From Heterohyrax brucei (lineage: Eukaryota; Chordata; Mammalia; Hyracoidea; Procaviidae): 64,000 nucleotides of DNA. The notes beneath the pieces were generated by a model. It was not told the origin of the DNA. It did not search any database and worked only from the letters and a program-made list of their open reading frames with translations. The stretch lies in assembly GCA_028571685.1 (NCBI GenBank), contig CM053141.1, forward strand, positions 137,606,833-137,670,832. Reading direction: 5' to 3'. This document shows, piece by piece, positions 47,264 to 57,278 of the stretch (positions are counted from its first letter, which is position 1; each line of letters opens with the position of its first letter). The position numbers were made by a program, and so were the translations under genes.

Positions 47264-47544
47264 CCTTGCAAGCTAAAAGCATTAAGGGTGGGGCAAGCCA
47301 TACTCCAGGGAAACTTCCCCCATAGCAGGAATTCACAGCCCCACCCTAATCCTTTAACATACAGGTTAGCAAAACCACACAATGGAGGACAGTCCCAAGA
47401 TACTGGGAACCATATCCCAGCCACGTAGCTGCACACATTTTTGGGGGGACACAATTCAAACCATGACAACCTCCTAAAAAAATAAACACTTATACCCATC
47501 AAATGATTTGTCCAAAGAGTAAAAACAGAACCTACAGACTTAGT

Positions 47545-47557
47545 GGGGGGGGGGGGG
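47545..47557. repeat. G13 homopolymer
   Basis: Thirteen consecutive G on the plus strand inside L1 ORF2 sequence, 72 bases beyond the LTR target duplication. It may be a true tract or partly a sequencing or assembly artefact, as homopolymer length is error-prone. Confidence 0.8.
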
Positions 47558-48289
47558 TGTTGTCTATAACATATTTAATGAGGGCCTTATTTCTAAAATT
47601 TAAATAAAACTTAAGACTTCAACAACAAAAAAATAAATAACAAAAATGGGTAACGAATATGGACAAACACATCACTAAAGAGGGCATTCGGGAAGCTAAC
47701 AAATACATGAAAAAATGCTCATGATGATTAGCCGTTAGAGAGACACAAAATGAAAACCTCTAGCAATACAGCAAAAATTTTAAGAAACAAGGCTGCATTG
47801 AGACTGGAATTCTTACAAACTGCTGATGGGAATGTAAAATTGGTACAACAGCAATGGAAAATGGTATGGCGCTTCTTTAAAAACCTAGAAATGGAAATAC
47901 CACGTGATCTAGCAATTGCACCACTAGCTACACATCCTAAAGAAGTCAGAGTCATGACATAAATACACATAAAAACAGCCATGTTCACTGCAGCGCTATT
48001 CACAACAGCAAAAATATGGAAACAATCTAAGTGTCTGTAAACAGATAAACTGTGGTGCATATACACACTGGAATACTACATGACAATAAAGAATAATGAC
48101 GAATTCATGAAACATCTCATAATGCAGATGAATTTGTAGTGCATTATGCTAAGTGAAAGAACCTAATCACAAAAGAATAACTACTGTATGAGACCTCCAT
48201 TACAAAATAGCAGGAAAAGTTTTATGTGTAGGAAAAAGCATTCTTTGGGATGTGAGAAAAAGTGAAAATTACTGACTACACAAACAAAA

Positions 48290-48446
48290 ACAAACCCACT
48301 GCCACTGAGTTCATTCTGACCAAGAGTAACTCTACAGTACAGAATAAAACTGCTCTGTAAGAGTTGCCAAGGAGTTTCCAGTAGATTCAAACTGCCAACC
48401 TTTTGAGCAGCAGACATAGCACTTAACCACCATGCCACCAGGGTTA
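48290..48446 (-). mobile_element. AfroSINE nested in L1 3' end
   Basis: The reversed tail 'gccactgagttcattctgac' (48301) and reversed head 'gcacttaaccaccatgccac' plus cagggtt (48419-48445) mark a near full-length short form, inserted close to the L1 ORF2 end. L1 3'-UTR-like 'ggtgaaggaaagccaataca' (48460) follows it. Confidence 0.88.
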
Positions 48447-48627
48447 AGGTGCTAATACTGGTGAAGGAAAGCCAATACACAGTATGGGGAAAGTCAGCAC
48501 AAAATAACCAAGGCAAACAAAGACACCAAGAAGAATGCAAGAGTAAAGTGCAACTATGATAGTCACCACAACCGACAATCCTGCAATAATAGGATTAACA
48601 AACTGTAATTTATGAATTCATATATAC

Positions 48628-48663
48628 ATGAGTCGGATCCGACTCGACGGCACTTGGCTTTGG
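48628..48663 (+). mobile_element. AfroSINE tail fragment, near-consensus
   Basis: 'atgagtcggatccgactcga' followed by cggcacttggctttgg is the 3' tail in sense orientation, with four CpG dinucleotides retained. Short and headless. Confidence 0.75.
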
Positions 48664-48818
48664 CACATACATTAGTATGCTAAAGAAGCGTAGGAAGGTG
48701 GCACATCCACCTGCACACACAGATTTGGTTGTGGATATTTCTACATAGTTTAAGTGCTGCATGCATATAAATATAGACAAAATAGCACATAAAAAGCACA
48801 GTCATTGAAACTTCTTAA
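48664..48818. other. Unassigned short interval
   Basis: Lies between the SINE tail fragment and the antisense RTE. Nothing recognised. Confidence 0.45.
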
Positions 48819-49896
48819 GTGCCATCCAGTCAGTTCTGACTCACAGCAACCGTATGTACAACAGAAACACTGCCTGGACCTTGGCCATCCTCATGATTGT
48901 TATGCTTGAGCCGATGGTTGCAGCCACTGTGTCAACCCATATCATTGAGGGTCTTCCTTGTTTTCACTTCTATTTTATTAAGCATTATGCCCTTCTCCAG
49001 GCACTGGTCCTTCCTGATAACATGTCCAAAGTATGTGAAAAGAAGTTTAGCCATCTTTCCTTGTAAGGAACATTCTGGCTGTGCCTCTTCCAAGACAGAC
49101 TTGGTCTTCTTCAGGAAGTCCACTGTATTTTCAATATTCTTCACCAACACCATATTTCAAAGACATCAATTCTTCTCCAGTTTTCCTTATTCATTGTCCA
49201 GCTTTCACATGCACATGAGAAGACTGAAAAGACCATGACTTCGGTCAGGTGCACTTCAGTCCTTAAAGTAGTATCTTTGGTTTTTGTCATTTTGTAGAGA
49301 TCTCTTGCAATGTGTCATTTGATTTCTTAACTGTTGTTTCTATGCGTGGAAATTCAATCTTTTCTCTGTTGATCATGATGTTACTTACTGGTCTAGTTGT
49401 ATGGATTTCTATTTGATGTGGTGGTGTAAACCATACTGAAAGCTCTAGTCTTTGATCTTCATTAGTAAATGTGTCAAGAACTCTTCCTTTTCAGCAAGTA
49501 AAGTCATGTCATCTGCATATTGCAGGCTGTTAATAAGTCTTCCTTCAGACCTGATACCACATTATTCTTCATATGGTACAACTTCTCAGATTATTTACTC
49601 AGCATACAGATTGAATAAGCATGGTGAAAGGATACAACTCTGAAGCACATCTTCCTGACTTTGAACCATGCTGTATTCCCTTATTCTATTTGAACAACCA
49701 TGTCTTTGTCCATGTACAGTTTCCTAATGAGCACAATTAGATGTTCAGGAATTTCCATTCTCTGGAAGGATATCCATAATTTGTATGATCCACCCAGATG
49801 AATGCCTTTGCATAGTCAATAACATACAGGTAAATGCCTTTCCAGTATTCTCTGCTTCCAGCCAGGATCAATTTGACATAAGCAAATATCTTACAG
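48819..49896 (-). pseudogene. BovB/RTE LINE 3' half, antisense, degraded
   Basis: On the minus strand the residues 'EEAQPECSLQGKMAKL' and 'TYFGHVIRKDQCLEKGIM' (within 48932-49153) match the conserved C-terminal part of RTE-type ORF2. Further right lie RT motif remnants, such as the complement of 'tatgctgagtaaataatctg' (about 49588-49608). The 3' terminus at 48819 ('gtgccatccagtcagttctg') is the same sequence that ends the long AfroSINEs. It breaks off inside the RT region near 49896 (5' truncation). Frameshifts make it non-functional. Confidence 0.88.
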
Positions 49897-50640
49897 GATA
49901 AAGTTCCTAGGCTTGAAGGTGTGAGCTCAGAGACTCAAGGGATATCTGTATCAACTGGCACAAAGTAATTCATAAAGTAAATGTTTTGTGTCCTACTGAT
50001 AAGCAGGTGTCTTAAGAGTTTGATGAGTAGCCACCTAAAATACAGTTTTCTCTTGCCATCCAGAATAAAGCAGAGTGAAGAAATTCAAATACTGAAGGGA
50101 GCAATTAGTCCAAAGGACTAATGGATCACATGAACCACAGATCACACAACACTGAGACCAGAAGAACTAGATGGTACCCAGCTAGCAGCTGCTCTAAGAT
50201 CACAATAAAGAGTCCTGCATTGAACAGGGAGAAAAAAAAAGTAAAACAAAAAAATCTAAATTCATAAAAAAGACCAGACTTACTGGTCTGATAGAGACTG
50301 GAAGAACCCCCAAGCTATGACCCTAAGACATCCTCATGACCTGGAACTAAAGACATTCCTAGAAACCACTTTTCAGCCAAATAATAGGCCCACTAAACCT
50401 GACAAGAACACGTTCCTTAAGACAATCAATGAATGAATGAGATGAGATCAGAAAGACAGTCTTAGACCAAGAACAAAGATGAGAAGTCAGCAAGTGGTAG
50501 AAAATCGGGAGGAAAGGAAGTGAGGAATGGAGGGGCTGACACACTGTAGGGATGCAAACACTGTCATGGAAAACTTTATGTACAAACTTTCAAATCAGTA
50601 CTTTCACCTAAGGTGCAATAAAAAAAATTTTTTGAATGAA
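49897..50640 (+). mobile_element. L1 3'-UTR fragment
   Basis: It carries 'ccagaagaactagatggtac' (50158), 'accagacttactggtctgat' (50272), 'gactggaagaacccccaagc' and ends 'ctttcacctaaggtgcaata' followed by an A run (50602-50630). Same family as the pieces at 43,605, 53,079 and 60,965. The 5' part before about 50050 is diverged. Confidence 0.65.
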
Positions 50641-52131
50641 TTAAAAATATTACGGAGAATGTAATTATTATTATGAAACCAATAAGGTTAGCATTTTAAA
50701 TTGGATGTAAACTCATTCTTATGCAATTGATAAGTTGTTATTTTAATTTCTACTTTTCTAACACTGCACCTCTACAGAAGTATAAATGAAATTTATGGTA
50801 CACATTGAATTTATTTTCTATTTATTTATGTTACTCAACAAATTAATCCACACTTCTAATGAAATGAAAAAAAATGCAAAGAAAATATAACAAATACATT
50901 AAAAACAGTTCTGATTCTTTACTTGCTGGTAAACTAGTAAATGACAAGAATAATACAATCTGATGATTTCTTCAAATAATTTAATGTGGTGTGATACTCA
51001 TATAACGGTAAAATTATATACAGCATTAGTTATTGAATTTTTTTTTTTTTTTTTGGACAACTGAGAAGTACATCAGCACCTTGCATGGACTCACATTCCC
51101 CTTCAACGACTGCAGAGTATTAGGTCCTACTACACATATAGAGGTTTATGAGTGCAGAAAGGGGAAGCCATTGTAATTATTTGGAGATTGATCACAAACA
51201 GAAATATGATCTTATCAGTTTAATTAATAATTAGAAAGTAGAAAAATTATCCCTTCTCTCAATTCAACTTTCAAATAAAGCTGTCACTCTAAGAGACAAA
51301 GAGAAAACATGAAAATTTTCCTCTCTTGGAAAAACAGTGATTAATATATGGTCCTTTCTGAAGTCTAGAAATCAGAATACTGATTGATGTACAACAAACA
51401 GAGGCATTAAAAATGAGGATGCTGGAGTGATTTCTTCCCATCACTTCATTTCCCTTTGGGGAACCTACTGTGGACACACAGTAGGAGGGCATGTTATCCT
51501 TGCCATTATCCAATTGACGCAAGTGACAAGAAATCAAATGTCTTTTGTAGTCTTTCTAGGTGACTGGGAGTTAGAAATGGGAGGAGTAAATGCTGCTGCC
51601 TTTATCTTAACACCTTTTAAAACTAGGGAATCCATTTAATGTCACATGCATTATTCCAAAATGGTAATTACCCTGAAAATACATGATAAACACATGCTAA
51701 TGAGATAAGGCAACAAGGGCAAAAACCCCACTTTAATAATGCAATCAAAACAGAAATACTTTTAAGTAGATATAGGGAAATTATCATAAATGTCAAGGCT
51801 CACAAAATATAATAAAACAGATTGATGTGCTTTATACATGCTAAATCACTGATGGGGATTTATTATCTATACAAGATTCCCAGCTGACAGAAAAGCAGGC
51901 TCACCACATAACAATAACTTTTATAAAACATTACCATTTAATTTGTCTCCCTTTACAATGAGTTCATAAGTCAAAAATGTATTCAAAAGTATATCAAGTC
52001 TTTAGAGGAGGTATGAAAAGTATTTAATTGCTATTTGTACGAAAAATGAAACAGAAAAAGGTACTGGCTATTTCTGAAAATATGACATTTATTTCTCTCT
52101 CAGGAATAAATATTACTATCTCTATTATCGA
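50641..52131. other. Unassigned DNA with a T18-type tract
   Basis: No gene recognised. A run of about 18 T at 51037-51054 could be the complement of a retroposon poly(A), but the sequence to its right (51055-51190) matches no family I know. Overlapping 70-82-codon frames at 51289-51639 are on opposite strands and lack motifs. Confidence 0.5.
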
Positions 52132-52312
52132 GAAACCCTGTTGGCATAGTGATTAAGTGCTACGGCTGCTAACCATAAGGTTGGCAGTTCAAATCCACCA
52201 GATCCTCCTTGGAAACTTCTGTGGAACAGTTCTGCTCTGTCTATAGGTTCTCTGCAGGGTTGCTATGAGTCAAAATCAACTTGACAGTGCTGGGTCTGGG
52301 TTTGATTTGAGT
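52132..52312 (+). mobile_element. AfroSINE, sense, full length
   Basis: The head 'ggcatagtgattaagtgcta' (52143, A box) and 'ggcagttcaaatcc' (52181, B box) are well kept. The tail 'tgctatgagtcaaaatcaac' plus ttgacagtgctgggt (52261-52296) and a T/G-rich end follow. Confidence 0.92.
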
Positions 52313-52499
52313 TTATCTGTTTTACCAAGCACATAGTGAAACACATAGAATCACGAGTCTTCCAAGACAACATTAAAGATACAACATTAAACATAGGGAA
52401 GAAAGAGTTTAGGTTCATAATTAAAAATTTAAGCAAATATTTAAATAGACATAACTTACACGTCCTTAGAGGATGTCATAAAAATGACCTTAAAATGAA
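52313..52499. other. Unassigned short interval
   Basis: Nothing recognised between the SINE and the L1 3'-UTR fragment. Confidence 0.45.
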
Positions 52500-53078
52500 T
52501 AGCATCTGGGGTCTTAAAAGCTGATGAACAGCCTTCTTAGATACTCCACTGGTCTCACCCCATCTGGAATAAGGGAGAATGAAGAAAACCAAAGACACAA
52601 GGGAAAGATTAGTCCAAAAGACTAATGAACCACACTATGACAGCCTCCAACAGACTGAATCCAGCACAGCTAGATGGTGCCTGGCTACCAATACTGACTT
52701 TTCTGATAGAAATCACAGTAGAGAATCCCAGACAGAGCTGAAGAAAACTGTAGAACACAGTTCTAACTCACAAGAAAGAACCAGACCGACTGGCCTGGGA
52801 GAGACTGGAGAGACTCCAGTCTCTGAATTTACTCCTCAGGTTCACCGTTTAGTCAAAGTTTAGACAGGCCCATAAAATAAGACTAAATGAGCACATCAGT
52901 CCAGATGCAAGAATAAAAAGAGGGGACAAAAATGTTGAGAATGGGGAACCCAAGAAAAAGAAAGAAAAAGTTTACACACCATAGGGTTGGCAAACAATGT
53001 CACAGAACATCATGCATATTAACTGTTTAACAAGAAACTACTTTTCTCTATGACCCTTTATCTAAAGTATAATACAAC
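52500..53078 (+). mobile_element. L1 3'-UTR fragment, subtype A
   Basis: It starts 'agcatctggggtcttaaaag' (52500), passes 'gcacagctagatggtgcctg' (52664), and ends with 'gttgagaatggggaaccc' (52934), 'gttggcaaacaatgtcac' and 'tttatctaaagtataatac' (about 53059). This end differs from the other copies, so I treat it as a separate 3'-UTR subfamily. A 94-codon frame (52579-52863) lies inside and is not a gene. Confidence 0.62.
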
Positions 53079-53850
53079 AGGGTTCTGGGGACCAGGGTTT
53101 CAGGGGACATCTAGGCTAATTGGCACAACTGTTTCAGAAAATGTTCTGCATCCCACTTTGGTAAGTGTCATCTGGAGTCTTAAAAGCTAGAAAGCGGCCA
53201 TCTAAGTAGCATCAACTAGACCCAAACCACCTGAAGCAGAGGAGAATGAAGGACATCAAAGACATGAGGAAGCAACGAACCCAGCAGACCAAAGCTGCCC
53301 CATTGTGTTCCAGAGACTACATCAAGCATGTGACTAGAAGAGCCAGATGGTGCCCACTGCCACCAGTGATTGCCCTGACAGGGAACACAACTTGGAATCC
53401 CTGATATAGTGGGAGAAAAATGGGGGTGCATAACTAGAACCGTATTAAAAGACCAGACTTAATGGTTTGACAGACTGGAAGATCCCCTGAGGACATGGCT
53501 CCTGACTCCCTGTTAGCCCAGTGCTGAAAACAGTCCCAAAGCCAAGTCTTCAGACAAAGACTGGACTGGACTGGACTATAAGACAGAGTAATGCTGAGGA
53601 AGATAGACTTCTTGCCTTAAATATATAAATATATACAGGAGGCTGTTTAATTAGCTCCTTCCTGTTCAGAGGGGAGATGACAGTGGAGTGGGAAATGAGT
53701 TGGTTGAATGGGTCTGTAAAGGATGAAAGGAGAAGCATGCTATCACAGAGCCAGGAGGGGCATGTGTGCAGAGTTTTATACAGCAACTGGACTTGGATTG
53801 TAAACTTTCACTCAAAGAATAATATTTTTAAGTGAGACCAAAGATAAAGT
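53079..53850 (+). mobile_element. L1 3'-UTR fragment, subtype B
   Basis: It follows the subtype A piece directly. 'gggttctggggaccagggtt' (about 53081), 'agtcttaaaagctagaaagc' (53176), 'accagacttaatggtttgac' (53452), 'ctggactggactggactata' (53560) and 'gattgtaaactttcactcaa' (53797) are the family landmarks, with an A-rich tail to about 53880. This is the longest copy of the shared part in the window. Confidence 0.68.
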
Positions 53851-55489
53851 ACAATTTAAAAAAATAAATAAACAAAGTAAGCAAAACAAAAATCACCTTA
53901 AATGACTATTAACAGGCAATGACAGGAAGAGAGAAGTGGCTTGAGTAAAGAATCATAAGCATATTGGAGAGTTCTAGAAATTTGTGGAAGACATAAATTG
54001 GGGGAACGCATGCTGACTACTGAAAAGAGTAAAGGAAGTTAGGAAGTCAGGAGGGAGCTGCAATAAAGGTAGGATTCCATCTTCTCGGCTTGATCTTAAC
54101 TTAATCTTTTGGAGTCCTGTGCTCAGAAGCAGTGACGAGCAAATAACATAAGGAGACTAAACAAGGTGATACACCATTTTACGTCCCTTCCCATGGTGGT
54201 AATTGCAGTCCAAGCAGATAGATCCTTTTCAAGACCCACTGTTATCTCCTTTGAATTTTTTGTAGATACTAAGTGTTGTTACTAATGAAGGCATTTTGAT
54301 TAAAGGACAAACTCAGAACTTTTGTTATGAGTTATGGATTTTTGTATCTATTATCTGGGATCCCATGTGGCCCAGTAGACTCTGAACAACATAAATTCTG
54401 TGACTATAAGTGAAAGATAAAACTGGCTTTTTATTTATTTCTGAAAAACTGGTAAAACTTGAGGCAAAACAAGAAAGCATTTGGTAATAACTACATATAC
54501 ATTTTATTACAGTCTCCTTCTTTGCCTTATTATTTTCACGAAATTTTTCAAAACATGATATAATGTATTCTTCCTTATTATGAAAACAGTACTTAAAGCC
54601 CAAATCAATAAAGCAAAGGGATGTTTTCTCTCAGGACATAAGGTACTCTTCATTAGTACTTAAAGGCCCAATAAGTAAAACAAAAAGCATTTGAATTTCA
54701 GGAAAATTACCACTATTCTGGATTCTTCATTATAAGAAAAGCAGTACTAACAGCTAAGAAGCAGAAACAGCTACCTTCAAATACTGCAGAACTGCTCAGA
54801 GAGGGTGTATTCCATCTGCTACACATAGAAGCAGTGACTGGGCCCTAGCCATAATGTAGGGCTAGAATGATTTATTAAGAGTTCCAATCTCATAAAAAGT
54901 ACTACTACAATTCATTATGCCTTTTTGAAAAGACATATTTACTGTTCAGAAGTAGAAAAGAAGGAAGCCAGTTACACCTGCAAACAATGAACGACATCAA
55001 AGAGAAAATAGCCACTATGACTAAAGGAAGACTGGCAATAGCTTATTCTCATAATAAGTACATTTTCATATGAACATACTAGGAAACACAGTGAGAAGGG
55101 TTATCTCACAGAATACAGGCAAATCTGTCAAAAGTAGAGGAAATTCACATATACAGGCAGCATCACCTAAGAAAATGCTCAACCTACACAAAAATACGAC
55201 TCCCACTTCGAATTTTTCACTTTCACACACTTCAAAAGGTGTCCACCTTGAGGCTAAACATGTTAAAATCAGGTTACTCCCCTTTCTGAAGACCATAGGA
55301 GCATAAAAAGAAGGTAGGATACTATATGTCTCTCAGGTCTTGAAACGGATATCACAGAAATCTTCCCTAACCATGCTGAAAAAATAAATAGGAGAACGAA
55401 GGCTGTTGATGTGAGTGTTGACTCTGTACTACATTTCTATGAAAAAGAATGGAAGAAAATGTCACAGAACCAAAGCAAGTCACACATGT
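53851..55489. other. Unassigned DNA
   Basis: No repeat or gene recognised. Opposed frames of 76 and 78 codons (55066-55306) are shadows of each other. Parts may be old LINE sequence. Confidence 0.45.
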
Positions 55490-56170
55490 TCAGATAAAAA
55501 GGACTGAGTGTCAAGAAAATTCATGGAAGACAGATATACATCTGGATTCATCATTTTAAATGTCAAAAATTCAAGAGTAAAGAAACAGAGGCTCTTAAAC
55601 AGATTGCAGAAAGAGGCTGCATACAAAAGAACAAGAATTAGAATGGTGTTAGACTTCTCATTCAGAAATTTAGAAACTTTATGCCAAAATACAGTAAGGC
55701 AGTACTTTCAAAGAACTCAGGACAATTAATTTTTCCATTCCAGCTATTCTATCAATTAAATGCGAGGGCAAATAAAAGTGTTTTCAGCCATGTAAAAACA
55801 AAGGGTCCAAACATAACAAAGATTGTGAAGATGGTACAGGATCTGGCAATATTTCATTCCATTGGATATAAAGTTGCCATGAGTCACAGCTGCCTCAACA
55901 GCAACTAAAAACAACCAGACTCATAAGAGTGCTTGCCAAGACTATTCCTAAGTTACTTGGGAACATACTGAAAGAAGGAAACTTAGTCAAAATCAAGGAA
56001 GGGAAAAATGAGAGATCCAAGAAACACTGTAGCTAACAGAGAAGTGCAGGGAGCGTCATCTCAGGACAACCGAAGTGAAATAAGTACAAAAAGCAACTGG
56101 GGAAAATCGAAACAAGAAACCACTCAGCACCAGAAAGGTCTTCAAAAAGTTAACTGGGATAAATCCCACT
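55490..56170 (+). mobile_element. L1ME/HAL1-like LINE 3' region
   Basis: 'gaacaagaattagaatggtg' (about 55630), 'tagacttctcattcagaaat' and 'ctattctatcaattaaatgc' then gagggcaaataaaagtgttttcag (55744-55788) follow the order of the old L1ME/HAL1 3' region as I recall it. It continues with a 'gagagatccaagaaacactg' segment (56009). Two short frames (55508-55908) are remnants only. Confidence 0.6.
55871..55916 (+). mobile_element. AfroSINE or RTE tail fragment
   Basis: 'aagttgccatgagtcacagc' plus tgcctcaacagcaactaaaaacaac is a decayed tail inserted in the L1ME-like element. No head. Confidence 0.55.
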
Positions 56171-56555
56171 TCACACACAGAATAATTGAGAAGCTGTAAG
56201 TAATATGGCTTTATTTTTCTTTCAACAAGAAGAAATGAAAGACAATTAGACATTTCAGAGAAATACATATGTGCAAGTGCGTGGGTGGAAGCGGACACAC
56301 ACATATACACACACACACACACAGAGGCATGACTTTCAAATTGTGATAGCATGTAAGAAAGGTAACCAGTCTGGATCTTAAGGGAAGGAGCATTCAAGTT
56401 GTACAAGAGTCACAACTCTGGGTCCATTGTGACAGAAATATGATCTTAGCCCATCACTTGGCTTTGCATAGAACAGTATTGCTATAAATTAAAAAAATGT
56501 AAACATTGTTTGTTACCAACTTTTAGAATCAAATTATAGAGACAGCGTCAGTTAA
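56171..56555. other. Unassigned DNA with CA microsatellite
   Basis: Contains a CA-rich microsatellite at about 56294-56322, with one TA interruption. Minus frames of 116 and 60 codons across it encode low-complexity Cys/Val strings from the repeat. No gene recognised. Confidence 0.6.
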
Positions 56556-56740
56556 AACCAGTTGCCATCAAGTCAATTTTGACTCACAGTGATTTCCTGT
56601 GGTCAGAGGAGAAACTGTGCTCCCCAGAATTTTTAGTGGCTGATTGGTCAGAAGTAGCTCTTCAGTCTCTTCTGAGGTGGCTCCGGTACCACGAACTTTT
56701 CAGTTAGTAGCTAAGTATGTTAATCATTTGCACCACCCCA
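56556..56740 (-). mobile_element. AfroSINE variant, antisense
   Basis: The reversed tail 'tcaattttgactcacagtga' (56573), the body 'gattggtcagaagtagctct' (56642) and the head 'cagttagtagctaagtatg' (56701) place it with the 33,540 and 60,311 copies. Confidence 0.85.
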
Positions 56741-56756
56741 AAACACGTGAGCAAAC

Positions 56757-56808
56757 TAAAACCAAACCCATTGCCACCAAGTTGATTCCAACTTCAGGGA
56801 CTCAGAAT
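56757..56808 (-). mobile_element. AfroSINE tail fragment, antisense
   Basis: 'aaccaaacccattgccacca' followed by agttgattccaactt is the reversed tail of the main short form. It lies immediately right of another SINE, so two independent insertions sit side by side. Confidence 0.75.
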
Positions 56809-57171
56809 GTAACTAAAAATACAAGACAGAATGCAAAGTCTACCAATCTTGACAATATTAAAAAATGAAAAGTATAACTCTCAACTGTTGGAGACAGACG
56901 TCCAGTGAGACAGACGAGGGCAAAGAAGAGGCAATAATCTCAACTTACTTGGTGAAGAGTCAAAATAAACTGCAAAACTTTAATAAAAATATGAAATGTC
57001 ACTGAGTATATTATCTAAAACTATCAAATTAGCAATCAAATAACTGAAAGTAGTATGTAAATTTGATAAAAATATGAAATAGTGAAATAGTTTTTATTAT
57101 AGTTGTATTATTTAGAAACACCTTCAGAAGGTTCGTTACTGAGTTGGTCACTTCTATTCTTTCCTTTTTTT
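56809..57171. other. Unassigned DNA
   Basis: AT-rich. Nothing recognised. Confidence 0.5.
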
Positions 57172-57278
57172 TTCTCTAGCTCCTCCCTCCTCCTCCATAT
57201 GATCACCTCCCAAATAAACTACCTGCCCACAAATCCTTGTCTCAGTCTTCTTACAAAGAATCCCAGATTAAGACATCT
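57172..57278 (+). mobile_element. LTR 3'-edge fragment
   Basis: 'tcccaaataaactacctgcc' (57209) with AATAAA, followed by 'aatccttgtctcagtcttc' (57232) and ending 'cccagattaagac', resembles the R-U5 edge of a mammalian LTR. The 5' part is not recognised. Confidence 0.5.

Larger units (their letters stand above)
46963..47473 (-). mobile_element. Young solo LTR (ERVL/MaLR-like) nested in L1
   Basis: The LTR occupies 46968-47468 (501 bp). It starts TG and ends CA, and is flanked by a perfect 5-bp target duplication acctc (46963-46967 and 47469-47473). L1 ORF2 sequence continues across the site. On its own (minus) strand it has a TATA-like aataaaagg and a poly(A) signal. It is about 98% identical to the copy at 63,766 over 235 bases (5 differences). 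No viral gene is present, so it probably arose by LTR-LTR recombination of a provirus. Overlapping short frames at 47014-47502 are shadows. Confidence 0.93.
44284..48627 (+). pseudogene. Broken L1 (ORF2 remnant to 3' UTR)
   Basis: This is recognisable L1 ORF2 along its length: 'ccacaaagaaagattcaata' (44535) in the endonuclease region, 'cattaacacaaaaattctca' (about 45534) in the RT region, a decayed FADD catalytic box reading LFAEEYD near 45986, and C-terminal residues 'LQTADGNVKLVQQQWKMVW' (about 47812-47868). Stops and shifts are frequent, so it encodes nothing functional. The 5' UTR, ORF1 and ORF2 start are missing. Nested insertions are a SINE fragment (46,292), a solo LTR (46,968) and a SINE (48,290). 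The 3' UTR continues to about 48,627. Confidence 0.9.

Noticed and set aside
47014..47502. Cluster of 62-113-codon frames on both strands
   Set aside because: All fall in the GC-richer solo LTR; no viral gene motif is present.
51037..51190. T-rich tract considered as the poly(A) of an antisense processed pseudogene
   Set aside because: The sequence to its right has no reading frame or gene similarity I recognise and no target duplication was found.
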